DNA from: Pyrenophora tritici-repentis
Lineage: Eukaryota; Ascomycota; Dothideomycetes; Pleosporales; Pleosporaceae
Length of the DNA: 64,000 bases
NCBI RefSeq assembly: GCF_003171515.1
Contig: NC_089397.1
Location: 992,001-1,056,000, forward strand
Reading direction: 5' to 3'
Part shown: positions 32,933-44,582 of the stretch, one piece after another
Layout: the number at the start of each line of letters is the position of its first letter
Position numbering within the stretch: the stretch's first letter is position 1
Notes under the pieces: model-generated
The model's database searches: none
The model's input: only the letters and a program-made list of their open reading frames with translations
Told to the model about the DNA's origin: nothing
Made by a program: the position numbers and the translations under genes

Positions 32933-33844
32933 TTAGCTTGGTTGCATGGTACGCAACATCACCTGCATCGTAGGAACCTGCAAAGCAGCATCCCAGCTCG
33001 CAGCTCCAAAGCCCCCAGCTGGCCTACGCCACTCCCGCACCTCTTCGTATACATCACTGTGCGACTGCCCCTGCACGGGCTCCCGAATGAAGTACCGAAC
33101 CGCCACCGACTTCAGTCCCTTTAGCTCATCCACCGTCCACCCCTCCTTCTCCGGATGACCCCAATACCCGCTCAGCGATTCGAGAAAGCCGTAGAAGTTG
33201 GGCAGACGGAACTGAATAAAGTTGGTGATCGTGCTCCTACCAGTAGCGAGAAGAGAGTGGTGATAGTCGAATGAAGAGAGACGCTGGTCAGGCAGGGTAG
33301 GACCAGTGTCGCGAAGGCTCTGATGAGTGACCGCAGGAGAATGTTGAACACCCTGCCCAGCACCACCACCAGCCTGACTCGGATAACCCCCCATGGTCCT
33401 CACAGCCCCGCCTCCACTCACCCACATCGGATTGCCAACCCGTCGATGCGAACCCCTCATCTCATGCCTTCTATACGCATGAAACTCCTCCTTCTTATCA
33501 AACTCCGGCGCCTAAATCGCTGCAATCTGTGCCTGTGTGCGCTGCTCAAGGAACCCAGAAAAGTCAAAAGGCTCACAGAAGGAAAACATCAAGGACTTGT
33601 ATGGTAGCACGGCGGTCTCGTGGTACAGTTGTGGGTAGGTGAGGAGCAGGCTTAGCGAGTGTGGCGGGATGGCTGCACGGGTCTTTCCGTAGAAGCAAAC
33701 GTCGATGCATACGGGAGGGAGAACGAAAACGTGGTCGAAGATTTGGTTGCGGAGTTCGGAGGGGAGGCGGAGGAAGGGGGATTGGGTTTGATTGAGGATG
33801 GTTGCTTGCTTGAGAGCTGTTTGCTCGTGCGTCGGCGAAGACAT
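32933..33844 (-). pseudogene. 2EXR/F-box-like family gene interrupted by one in-frame TAG
   Basis: It starts at ATG 33844 (MSSPTHEQTALKQ; an upstream non-ATG extension to 33916 is also open). SPFLRLPSELRNQIFDHVF and YHETAVLPYKSLMFSF follow. After AQIAAI a TAG codon (33514-33512) interrupts the frame. The very same frame then stays open for 193 further codons to 32933, including DELKGLKSVAVRYF and a Trp-rich end. The full product would be about 302 residues. A GTGAGC-to-TTTAG intron ending at this TAG was tried but leads to a new stop, so splicing does not rescue it. It is paralogous to the broken gene just downstream (32028-32613). Function is unknown for the family; an F-box-like substrate-adaptor role is only suggested by the N-terminal helix pair. 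Confidence 0.65.
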
Positions 33845-34674
33845 CTTGAGCCCGACAGCAGTTGTGTGGCCGAGTTTTCTTCTGGACCTGATAGTTGCGC
33901 AAGTTGATGAGTTCAAGGTTGTGTTGTTCAGTAGGGGGTGGGTGCCTAGTCTTATATGGGAAGGAACGCGCTAGTGGGCACTAGTGAGCGTATGAATGAG
34001 CGCAATGGTCGCGCGAACACAAGAGAGTAAGAGTGATTGAGAATCGCATGATTTTGCCTCGTCAATTATTTCCGGGACAACGAACCAGACAGAATTGTAA
34101 GGCAGAAACCGGTAATTACTACTAACTACTACTATTCATACAACAGCTAAAACCCTCCTTCACACAACAAACCAACAAACTTGTCAACGCCAATGCTAAA
34201 CAAGACGCAGAAAAACTTGCTATGTGTGTGCGACAAAGGAAAACCCGGCTGGTCTAGCCAAAGATGCTCACACGATCCATCTCTTGAGGCCTCAAAGAGA
34301 TTGGCATCGCGGCATGATGATGGTGATGATGATGATGTCGCAGAAGACAAACGACCAAGAAACGACCAAAAAAAAAGCAACGCTATTTTGGAAACCCAGA
34401 AAAGACCCTTCATGCCATCATCAACCGATTCACGAGGTGAAATCAGTCAACAACGCTCACTCGCTCTTTCCCTGTCACCAGGTGACAAAAGTGTGACCTT
34501 CAGACCCCCCGATCTTCCAGCTCTTGAGGTACCCGAGAAAGGGAAAAAAGACGCAAGCGCCGTGAATGAAAACAAGCCCGATGCGGTCGTGGTATCATAT
34601 GCAACAATTTTTTGCAAACCAAGTGAACAGACATTACTTCCTCCAATTGCCCCCGCAGACGACCATCAAAGCGT
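33845..34674. other. Interval between the 2EXR relic and the DUF3659-repeat gene
   Basis: It holds the promoter side of the 2EXR relic and the 3' flank of the large minus-strand gene. A plus-strand open frame of 308 codons (34181-35107) runs across it into the antisense of that gene's last exon. It is Pro/Arg/Ser-rich shadow sequence and is not called. Confidence 0.5.
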
Positions 34675-37600
34675 CTATTTCTTGCCGAGCAGGCCGCCGA
34701 CCATGCTCATGGGGCCGTTGCCGCCCTTCTTCTTCTTCTTGTCGTCTTTGCCGCCGAGCATGTCAGTCAGGCCACCAAGTCCGAGGCCACCAAGGAGCTT
34801 GTTGATACCAAGACCTCCTAGCAGACCGTTGACGAGGCCACCAAGACCCAGACCGTTGAGCAGCTTGCCAACAAGGTTGAGAACACCCGTCAATAGCAGA
34901 CCAACAGCAGCGATGATCTGGAAGAGGGGCTCGGTGAGAAGAGCCCAAAGCGGGTTAAGCTTCTTCTTGGCGTGGGGCATGTCGGAGATCTTCTTCTTCG
35001 CGTTGTCGATGGTAGTGACGACCGTGGTAGTAAGCTCCTTGAGGTTGTCGGCAAGCTTGTACTCCTCAGGAGAGGCTTCACCGGTTTGCTGGCGGCCCTT
35101 GGCTTGAGCGGCGATACGGCCATCGGGGTCAAGTCCACGGAGAGAGCCATTGCAGTCGTTGAGGATGCGCGAGCCCTCTTCAATAAGAGGCTTGACGTTG
35201 TTGACAAGCTCCTCTTCATCGAGCTCATCGCGAGGAGTGCGGTCGGCTTGTTCGATGTACTGGATTATTGTTAGAAAATGGCTGTAATTTGAAAAAGCAA
35301 TGAGTCAAACATACCTCGGTGATCTGCTTCATGACGGGCTGGACGCGTTGAAGAGTGTCTTCGCAAATGGCTGACATCTTCTTCGCGAGCTCAGAGTCCT
35401 CACGACGCTGCCTCTCCTCATCGGTCTCATCCTCAGGCACCTCCTCTTCTTCCTGGATGTTCTCAAGAAGAGTGACTTCTCCGACCTTGTTGCCGTCGTT
35501 GTCCACAACATAGCCGTTGTCGTCAATCTCGAGACCAGCGCAATGACCAAGATCACCAGCAGTGAGACGACCGATGATGTCGCCGTTCTCGTCGCGAACC
35601 TCGCCCTCCTTGTTGACACGCATGCCAGACATGGGGTTGACGCGACGCTCCTTCTCTTCAGGTTCCCAGCGCTCGGCCTTGCCAATGACGTTGCCGTTCT
35701 TGTCGTTGATGTCGCCATCTTCGTCAACCTTGTGACCCTCGAGCTTCTTGATGTCGCCCTCGGTAACACGACCGATGATTTCACCAGAAGGTGTCTGAAC
35801 GGTGCCGTCTTTGGTGACAGTTGCGTTGTCGAAACCAGCAAATGGACCCTCAGGGCCAGACTTCTGACCATGGGCAAGCTCAGCAAGTCCAATGACGTTA
35901 CCTTCGTTGTCCCAAATCTGGCCCTTACCATCAACCTTCTTGCCGGCCAGGGTAGCTGGGTCACCCTCGGCAACGCGTCCGAGAATGGTTCCACTGGAAT
36001 CAACAACATTGCCAGCCTTGTTGACAGTGCAACCGGCAAGAGCGCTGAGGTCGACTTCCTCTTCGACTTCTTCTTCCTCTGACCATGGCTCAGCATGGCC
36101 CTTGATGTTGCCGTACTTGTCGATGATGTCACCGTCCTCATCAACTGTGTGACCGACGAGCCTCTTCAGGTCGCCCTCAGTAAGCTGTCCGACACGGTTG
36201 CCGGCATTGTCTTCGACGAATCCGTCCTTGACCACGCGAAGACCCTCAAATCCAGCGAATGGACCCTCCTTACGCTCAGGGCGTTCGTTAGGAGGGATGA
36301 TATCGCACCGACCGACAACCTTGCCAGTGTCTCCGTGAATGAGACCTTCGCCGTCAGACTTGCGTCCGGCAAGCTCGGCCAAATTGCCCTCGACGAGCTT
36401 TCCGACCGGAATGCCCTCAGCGTTGACGAGATAACCCTGCTTGTTGAGGGTAAGGCCATCAAGGATGGATAGGTCGGCGGGCTCCTCCTCTTCCTCATCT
36501 TCGAGAGGCTCAGCGTGGCCCTTGACATTGCCGTACTTGTCGATGATGTCACCGTCCTCATCAACTGTGTGACCTACGAGCCTCTTCGGGTCGCCCTCAG
36601 TAAGCTGTCCGACACGGTTGCCGTCATTGTCTTCGACGAATCCGTCCTTGACCACGCGAAGACCCTCAAATCCAGCGAATGGACCCTCCTTACGCTCAGG
36701 GCGCTCGTTAGGAGGAATGATGTCGCACTGACCGACAACCTTGCCAGTGTCTCCGTGAATGAGACCTTCGCCGTCAGACTTGCGTCCGGCAAGCTCGGCC
36801 AAATTGCCCTCGACGAGCTTTCCGACCGGAATGCCCTCAGCGTTGACGAGATAACCCTGCTTGTTGAGGGTAAGGCCATCAAGGATGGATAGGTCGGCGG
36901 GCTCCTCCTCTTCCTCATCTTCGAGAGGCTCAGCGTGGCCCTTGACATTGCCGTACTTGTCAAGGATGTCACCGTCCTCATCAACAGCCATGCCAACGAG
37001 ACGCTTGGGGTTACCTTCGACGATACGGCCAACAGTGTTGTCGTCCTCATCAGCAACCATACCACCCTGGATGACGCGGAGGCCTTCAAGACCGGCGAAG
37101 ATGCCCTCAGGCTTGCTCTCGCGCTCATTCATGGGAATAAGCTCGCAGCGACCGATCTGTTTGCCAGTGTCGTTGAAGATGAGGCCATTTTCATCAATCT
37201 TGCGTCCCGAAAGCTCCTTGGGGTTGCCTTCAACAAGGCGGGCGATGGGAACGCCTTCGTCACCAATGACGTTGCCTTGCTTGTTGACAGTCCTGCCAGC
37301 AAGGATAGAAAGATCCTCTGGCGCCTCCTCCTCCTCCTCCTCAGCCTCTTGTTCAGGCTCATCGTAGCGTTCAGCGTGACCCACGACTGAGCCCTTCTTG
37401 TCAAGGATGTCACCATCTTCGTCGACAGCACGACCAACAAGCTTCTTGGCATCGCCCTCAACGACCTGGCCGACGCGGTTGCCCTTGTCATCTTCGACGA
37501 AACCATCCTTGACGACGACAAGGCCGTCAAGACCAGCGAAGGGAGCTTCCTCCTCACCCTCTTCCTTGGGAACGGTCTGGGCGCGGCCAATGACCTTGCC

Positions 37601-40561
37601 CTTGTTGTCCCAGAACTGGCCTTCAGCATCGCAAGTGGTGCCGGACTTGGAGAGCTTCTTTGCATCTCCCTCGATGAGCTCACCAACGATGTTACCGTTG
37701 GAGTCGATGAGCTTGCCAGCCTTGTTGCACTTGAGACCGTCAAGAATGGAAACAGGAGGACGGCCGTCTTCGTCAAGCTCCAGCTCCTCCTGCTCAGCAT
37801 CTTCGGCCGCATCTTGAGCGTCTTCGGCGGCGTCTTGGGCATCCTCGGCAGCGCCCTCAGCGTCTTCAGCAGCATCCTCAGCCTGACCGACTTGCTGCTC
37901 GACCATCTTGGGAAGGGCCTTGACCTTGCCGATGACGTTTCCGTCCTTGTCAAGTACCTCGCCCTTCTCGTTGATCTTCTTTCCTGCGCACTTGGCAGCG
38001 TCACCTTCGACAAGCTCGCCGATTGACTCGCCTTCCTCGTCAAGGACTTGGCCCTTCTTGTTGACCTTCAAGCCCTCAAGCTCGTTGATCTCTGGGATGA
38101 CCTCAACTTCCTTGACTTCAGGCTCCTGGACCTCGGAGGCTTCGACCATCTTGGGGAGGGCCTTGACCTTGCCAAGAACGTTGCCGTCCTTGTCAACAAC
38201 TTCGCCCCTCTCGTTGATCTTCTTGCCGGCACACTTCGCAGCGTCGCCCTCAACAAGCTCACCGATTGGTTCGCCCTCCTCATCGAGGACTTGGCCCTTC
38301 TTGTTGACCTTGAAGCCTTCGAGCTCGTCGATTTCAGGAGTGACCTCCCTCATCTCTGGCTCAGCATCCTCATCAGCCTGCTCGTCCTCCTCCTCGGTCT
38401 CGCCAAGTTGCTCCTTGAGCTCCTTGATGGCGTTGAAAGCAGCCTCACCAGCAACGACATCGACCTTGCCAATGACCTTGCCGTCCTTGTCAAGTACCTC
38501 GCCCTTGCCGTTAACCTTCTTGCCAGCACATTTGCTGATGTCGCCGTCAGTGAGCTCACCGATCTCTTCACCGTCAGAGTCAAGGATCTTGCCCTTCTTG
38601 TTGACCTTGAGGCCGTCCAAGATTCTCGTGTCCAGAGCACCGGCAGCAGACTCCTTGAGCTTGTCGGCTGCACCCTCAGCAAGTTCGACCTGGCCCAGGA
38701 CGTTGCCGTCCTTGTCGACGACCTCGCCCTTGTCGTTGACGGTAAGGCCCTTGACGTCTTCGATGTTCTCAAGGTCACCATCAGCGACGTTGCCAACAAC
38801 GTCGCCGTCGTCGTTGAGGATCTCACCCTGGGTGTTGATCTCCATGCCCTCCAGGGCCTCGACGCCGGGAAGCTCGTCTTCAACTTCAGCAGCCTTCTCC
38901 TCAACGTCGTCCTTGGCACCTTCGGCGGCATCCTCGGCGGTATCCTTGACGTCATCCTTGGCTTGTTGAGCCTTCTTGGTGACGCCCTCAGCTGCACCGC
39001 CTTCCTCTTCCTCCTCTTCATCATCATCCTGCTGGTACGCCGGAAGGTCAGCGGCTTCGGGAGAAAGCTCGGCCTTGGCGATGACGTTACCATCATCGTC
39101 TAGGATCTCGCCGTTCTCGTTGAACTCCCTGCCTTGGATCTCAGATGGGTCTCCGTCGACAAGATGACCGACGAAGTCACCGTCCTCGTTGAGGATTTGG
39201 CCGGAGCGGTCGGCGGTAAGACCCTTCAGAACATCGACGTCGGGCATCTTGCCACCGGCACCTTGAAGCTGCTCGTCTGCCATCTCGGGAGTGAGTTCGC
39301 AGCGACCGACGAGGTCACCATCGTCGTCAAGGATTTCTCCGTTGTCGCCAATGGGGTAGCCAGTAAGATCCTCGGCATCACCTTCTACAAGGCGGCCAAC
39401 GACCCTTCCGTCCTGGTTCTTGATCAACCCCTCCTCGTCGACCTCAAGGCCCTTGAGCATGCTAAGGTCAGGGGTGACACCCTCAGCAGCATCCTCAGCA
39501 GCATCCTCAGCAGCATCCTGGGCAGCGTCGGTTGCGCCATCAGTAGCGTCCTGAGCCTTGCTTTGAGCATCGTCCGTTGTGTCTTGTGCGGTGCTCTTAG
39601 CGTCCCCAGCCTTGGACTGAGCAGTGTCCTTGGCGGAATCGGCTGTATCCTGAGCACCCTCGGCGGTGCTCTCGGCAGTGTCCTGCGCATCCTCCGCTGT
39701 CTCCTGGGCGCCCTGCTGAACATCGTTGCCGGCGTCCTGAGCAGCACCCTGGGGGTCTTGCTTGGCCTTGCCGGCAAGGTTCGACGCGCGGCCAGCAAGA
39801 CCGCGAGCACCGCTCAATGCACCTCCACCAGCCTGCTTGCCGGTGTCAGCCGCTCTGCTGGTGGTATCTGTCGCGTCGTCCTCGGTGTTGTCGGCGGTGT
39901 CTTCGGCATCGTCGCCGGCCTTTTGTGTAGCGTCGTCGCCAGTCTCGTCGGCCTCTTCGTCGGCATCGTTGTCGTCGTCAATTGGTTTAGGCTCAGCTTG
40001 CTCTAACTCGTCGCCAGCTTGTGAAACCTTGCCAGTGGTGTCTTCCGCAGCTTCCTCCGCCTTGCCCTTTGTGTCTTGGGCAGCCTCTTCACCCTTTTGC
40101 TTGGTGTCTTCTGCAGTGTCTTGCGCCTGGCTCTTGGCGTCTTCCGCCTTCTCCTCTCCTTGCTGCTTCAGGTCCTCTGCCTGCTCGGGCATGTCGGAGG
40201 TGGGGGCATCCTCCGACTTGCCTACCTGAGGCTTGTTGAGCTTTGGCGCAGGTGCTTGTGGCTTCCGTCCGAGCTTAGTTGGGGTGCGGGGGGCGTCACC
40301 CTTTCCTGCTGCTGGGGAAGGCATGTTGTTTTTGCTGCTGCTGCTCGTACTGTTGTTGTATAGGATACTCGACACGTTGTACGAGTTGTCGTGTCCGTGA
40401 TGCACGGTGTAGGAAGAAGCTCGGTGGCTAGTTCCTGGATGACTATTTCCAGAAACGTTACTTGATATAGAGTGAGAACGTGTAGAACGGGGGGAACGTC
40501 TGTTGGGGGATTGGGGGAATGAGTAGAAGGAGTAGCTGTGGGAGGAAGTATTGTCTGTCAT
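34675..40561 (-). CDS. Giant LEA-like protein with DUF3659 repeats
   Basis: Two exons (40561-35315 and 35259-34675, 55-bp intron) encode 1,943 residues. The order is: a Ser-rich N-terminus; a long Ala/Asp/Glu/Lys/Gln-rich stretch of LEA-like 11-mers (pattern AEDTKQKGEEAAQ); then about twenty repeats of some 60-75 residues of the type GLKVNKKGQVLDEDGNPIG, which is the fungal DUF3659 motif; and a C-terminal domain. The last exon holds a helical segment (LIEEGSRILND) and a hydrophobic Gly/Leu-rich stretch (LLTGVLNLVGKLLNGLGLGG) before a Lys-rich end. Similar proteins are annotated as LEA-domain proteins and are thought to act in stress or desiccation protection or cell-wall contacts; no activity can be read here. 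Two adjacent 420-bp units are almost identical. Long antisense open frames across the repeats are artefacts of its codon composition. Confidence 0.88.
36121..36960 (-). repeat. Recent in-frame 420-bp tandem duplication inside the DUF3659 gene
   Basis: Bases 36121-36540 and 36541-36960 differ at only seven of 420 positions by direct comparison, and 180 consecutive bases are identical. The unit codes for 140 residues, two DUF3659 modules, and keeps the frame. Similarity falls sharply on both sides. Confidence 0.95.
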
Positions 40562-42463
40562 ATATCAATTGACGAATCTTTCGTCTTTGTGAAACTGGGA
40601 ATTGGCGAAAGGATCACTGAGAAGCAGGCATTTATGAGAGCTAGGTCTGATTGATGGGCAACATGGGATGGATGACGTCGATTCTCATGTCCTCCAGGCA
40701 GAGCTCGCACCTCAGTCGCGGGTAGGCATAGTAAACCTGCTTTGGCGCTGCACTGTGTGCAACGAACGAGAGGAGCATTGCGTCACAATACACCAAAGCC
40801 CCAGCCTCGAGCGGGGCGTCAGCGCATCCTGGTGGAATAGCCTCCACTCAGCGTGGTGAGACGAAGCGGACAGCTGCTGCAACCGGGGTGGGGCAGGACC
40901 TGTGGCTGAAATTGGAGCGGGTCAAAATCGTCGATTTGGTGAACCAGACCGCGGAGAGCGGGCTGTAGCCAGGATGGGCGTTGTATTGCTGCAGGTAATG
41001 GAGCTGAAACGCTCTAGTCAAGAAACACCTTGTCAGTTCTACGCGTACAGATACCTAGGTACTTTTCTTGCTGGGCAGAGTTATCCATTGCGTGAAGCAT
41101 GCCAATGATTACGAACGTACTAGGCTATTGCTCACCTCGCCTTATCTTCCTGTGTGTGACCAACGGCTTCTCGCAGCTACTACCTTCGGGCGAGGACACT
41201 GCATGGCGAGGCGGGCTGGTAGCAAAAGCACACAATTCACGTCGCTCGATCGTAGCGCCGTGTGTGGCACTCGTTGTGAATCGGTTACAGCATCCCTGAC
41301 AGTTATGATGTTCCTCCCCTCATCATGTCGCATGTAACAAGATGTGAGCAAAGAAGAGCAAGTCGTGCCGTGTTCAAGCAGGTTGCAGCGACGCGTATGC
41401 ATACGTTGGAGCTGCTGACGTCATAGTGACAGGAGCTACCCCTACATAGCTTCCTTTTTGGCGGCGATCTGTGCATGCCTCCAAGGACGTCGACGCCACC
41501 CTGATGAGCTCGACGGGCTATCGACGCGGCATGGCTGGCGACTCGGAGGACCCTGCGTTTACTGCTGCTGTTGAGGGCCAGGAACGCGACCACGACTCGG
41601 ATCAGAGCAGCCGGATAATACCAGAGACGCATATCATGGTCAATTGAGCCCATCATGTTCCTCGCTAAAAAAAAATACAGTGAACGGCCGCGGGGTTCTG
41701 TTGTAACGGTCGGGACGTTTGCGGTTCCCACCACCCTGCGAAAATGTCACGCATCGCTCTGACGTTGCAGCAAACTCTATCTTACCACGACGGACATCAC
41801 ATCGTCTAGGCGAGATATCGACGCTAGACGGTACCTGAAAAAGTACTGCGTGCCCTCAATAAGACGTCTGAACTTAATCGAATCGCGTGCAGGCCATGCT
41901 ACTCCATAGTCCGGCCATGTGCGACAGCTGCACAAGCAATCTCATAGACGTACGAATAATCGTTTCAGATACCATGCCCCTATTATCACTTTGCCGAGGC
42001 ATCGAAGCGAAATACGTATTGCGAAAGTTAAGGATCGGTGGCATCTTGGCTGCGGGTGCAAGAACAAAAAAAAAGTTGGACGTCTAGGTCCGTGATGACG
42101 CCAATGACGTCGGTCGCTTGCTGTTTGGAGATATCGTGGCGGCACGGAACGGGGGGACCGACGGCTGAGAAAGCGAGCGAGCGAACTGCGAAGCTACCGC
42201 TACCTGATGTCTGGTTCCTGGATTTCGTTTTCGATAGCCGTGCGTTGATCGCGTAATGAGCGGCGCGAGTAAGAGCTGATCAATACTGTTTGTGTGATGC
42301 GGCTAGTCATCGCATTGCTTCCACAACATTACAGTACTTTCACCGAGAACGTCATGTCATCTAGGCCAATCGATAATGAAATGGATACCATAAGCACGGA
42401 TAGTTACATTATGGTAATTGCTATGGTAATTGGAGTGTCGATGCAGGAACAATGGCAGCCCAC
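40562..42463. other. Noncoding interval, 1.9 kb
   Basis: It holds the promoter of the DUF3659 gene (right next to 40561) and the 3' flank of the IQ-motif gene. Short overlapping open frames only. A small duplicated TATGGTAATTG pair lies near 42412-42431. Nothing else was identified. Confidence 0.5.
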
Positions 42464-44297
42464 TCACGACGCAGGGGCAGCCTCCGTCTTTCCTATCGAA
42501 TCTCGATGCCCCGCTGGCGCGATGCCATCTTCGACGTCTTCCCCTGACTTGCTCAACCACTTCTTCCTCTTCTGCTTGGCCGCCTCCCGTTCAATTGGAG
42601 CGAGGTCGTCTTTCTCACTTCCGCCTCGACTAAGCCGTTTCCAGATCCGCCGACCGAAGCTGGACTGCTTCTTCTCGGCCTCTCGTTTCTCTGCTTCCTC
42701 TGCAAGAAGCTGTCTCTCTCTTTGTGCGCTTTGGCTCATGTCCTTTTGCGCTTCCATCTTCCGCTCGTATTCTTCAGGGTGCACAACCTTTTCTTCAGCC
42801 TCCTTGACATGCTCAACCCCATGCTTGAGCTTCTTGCGTGTTTTGACGTAAGCTTCAAGACCAACAAGGACGGCATATGATCGGGAGATGGAGACACGCG
42901 ACATGTCTACGCCGTTCTCCTTCATAGAGTGCACAAAGGCGCGGAAATTTCTTGTAGGGGGGCGATAGTGCCCTGACAAGGGGGATAAACGACGTAGCTG
43001 CCCATCTTTAATTTTGATCAGACCTGCAGCAGAGATACGCGCGCCATGGAGGAAAGAGCTATGTTGGAAAGCACCAGATTGCTTGATTCCAACGTACAGA
43101 CGAAATGATGTGTCGGCAACCTATGCTAGCTTAGTATGTCTGAAATGGCAGCACGGGAGCGGCATTGCTTACAAAAATCCACGAGTTTGGCTTCACTGAG
43201 CTCCGCAGTAAGTGATTTAGAATGGTTGCAGCTGACACATGCTTGAGCTTCGATATACCTTTAGCTTTGTCAAGATCCTCATTCACATAGTGCTCTGCCT
43301 CCTCTGCTTCCGCATCACTTTCGGATATTGAAGAGCTTGAACTCAACGAGATCATTGAGCTTCGCCGGAAGGTCTTGCTCTGTCCAGAGTGAAGTTTTGC
43401 TTTTGGGCCGTAAGCCGGGGTATCGTCATCTACTGGAACGATGCCGTTGATACTGTCTTTGTACTCGAGAGTTGTATTTATACGGTTTCCATTCTTCGCC
43501 CAGCATAGCCGTCCTTCATGGTCGATGGTGACCAGGTAGTTCAAGCGCTCCTCGCGTGACAGGTAACGCACCCTTTCAGTGTCTAGTCTTGATCTCGACA
43601 CAGTTGGGTGCTCATAGTTCCTTCCCTCGCCGTTGTCCAGCCAATGGAAAAAGTTCTCGTGTGTATCGGACTTCTTCCACTGCTCGTGATATGCGCGCAA
43701 GTTACTACCATATCTATGCTTCTGGTCCACCATCTCGAGGAAGTATTGCAGGTCCATCATTTTCGCCGTCTTCTCTCGTTCAGTCCTTGACTCACTCCGC
43801 TTGCGCCGTTGTTCGGTTTGCTCTTCCGGAGCATCCTCGTCTTCCGAAAGCGATGCATCGTGAGGGTCGTCGGCACCCGCGCGTCGTGCAATTTCGCCAA
43901 CTCTTTTCCACTTTTCGCGTGCAACGATGGAGCTGGCTCTGTCGCGCTGCTCAGGCGTTGTGAGCTTATCGCGCAAGGCAGCCTCTTCTGCGCGCGGCTT
44001 CGGTCGGGTCGCGTTGCGCCATTTCGCTTGAGAGGTTTAGCTAGGGCGCAGTAGATATTGTGGGTGGACTGCTAACCGTCGCGTATAGCCTGGAGTCATT
44101 AGCCACACTTCTTTCCAAGTAATGCAAATGTCTCGGACCTCTGCCCAGCGCGCATTAGCATCCAGGCCCATGCCTTGGAGCTGCCTACGCTCTCTATATC
44201 CACGATAATTGCGCTGTATCAATTGGGCTGCTTGTCTCTGCTCTTCCGTGTCTGCGCTACCCAACTTGGGAGTCGCGACATCTTGGTTCCCAGCCAT
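42464..44297 (-). CDS. IQ calmodulin-binding motif protein, IQM-like
   Basis: Four exons give 560 residues: 44297-44139, a 13-nt microexon 44089-44077, 44026-43173 and 43120-42464. The N-terminus has an IQ motif, AAQLIQRNYRGYRERRQLQG (about 23-42). Its IQxxxRGxxxR core binds calmodulin in this class. The middle region has the FLEMVDQKHRYG and HENFFHWLDNGEG blocks. The last exon carries the GHYRPPTRNFRAF block shared with plant IQM proteins and a basic, coiled-coil-prone tail (KMEAQKDMSQSAQRER). With the microexon the protein reads RWAE-AIRD-AKWRN without a gap. Without it the frame hits TAA at 44039. The role in fungi is unknown; a calcium/calmodulin-linked function is inferred from the motif. 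It is divergent from the F-box relic, with 285 bp between the starts. Confidence 0.85.
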
Positions 44298-44582
44298 ACT
44301 TTACTACACGACAGCTACGTGGCGCAGGACATTGGGCGGTTGAAGGTGTGGACGTGAGGCTTGACTGCGGGACTGGTGGGGCTAGCCCGTTGAGCATCCT
44401 TGTACTTCGGCAACCCGGCACGGCTGCCTTGATGCAAACAACAACACCTCCTTGCCAACGGCTATACCAGTCAATGTGACTATCAGTCCGATCGAGCATT
44501 TCAATTACCAAGGGGGCCTTAAATACAGTGTCTAAAAAGACCTGGAGATAACGTCGTTCGCAACCTACAAACTACTCCGGCC
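44298..44582. promoter_or_regulatory. Divergent promoter region, IQ protein / F-box gene
   Basis: Only 285 bp separate the two start codons, so the promoters must overlap or adjoin. No certain motif was found. Confidence 0.45.

Noticed and set aside
33512..33577. An intron (GTGAGC to TTTAG) that would remove the TAG of the 2EXR gene
   Set aside because: Joining these sites puts the downstream sequence in a frame that stops within five codons, so it does not rescue the gene.
34181..35107. A 308-codon plus-strand open frame
   Set aside because: Its second half is antisense to the last exon of the DUF3659 gene and its product is Pro/Arg-rich low complexity.
37908..40006. Long plus-strand open frames of 290-353 codons opposite the DUF3659 gene
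   Set aside because: They are antisense shadows. The sense strand codes for repeats of Asp/Gly/Lys/Glu whose reverse complements lack stop codons; the predicted products are Ser/Leu/Val-rich and repetitive.
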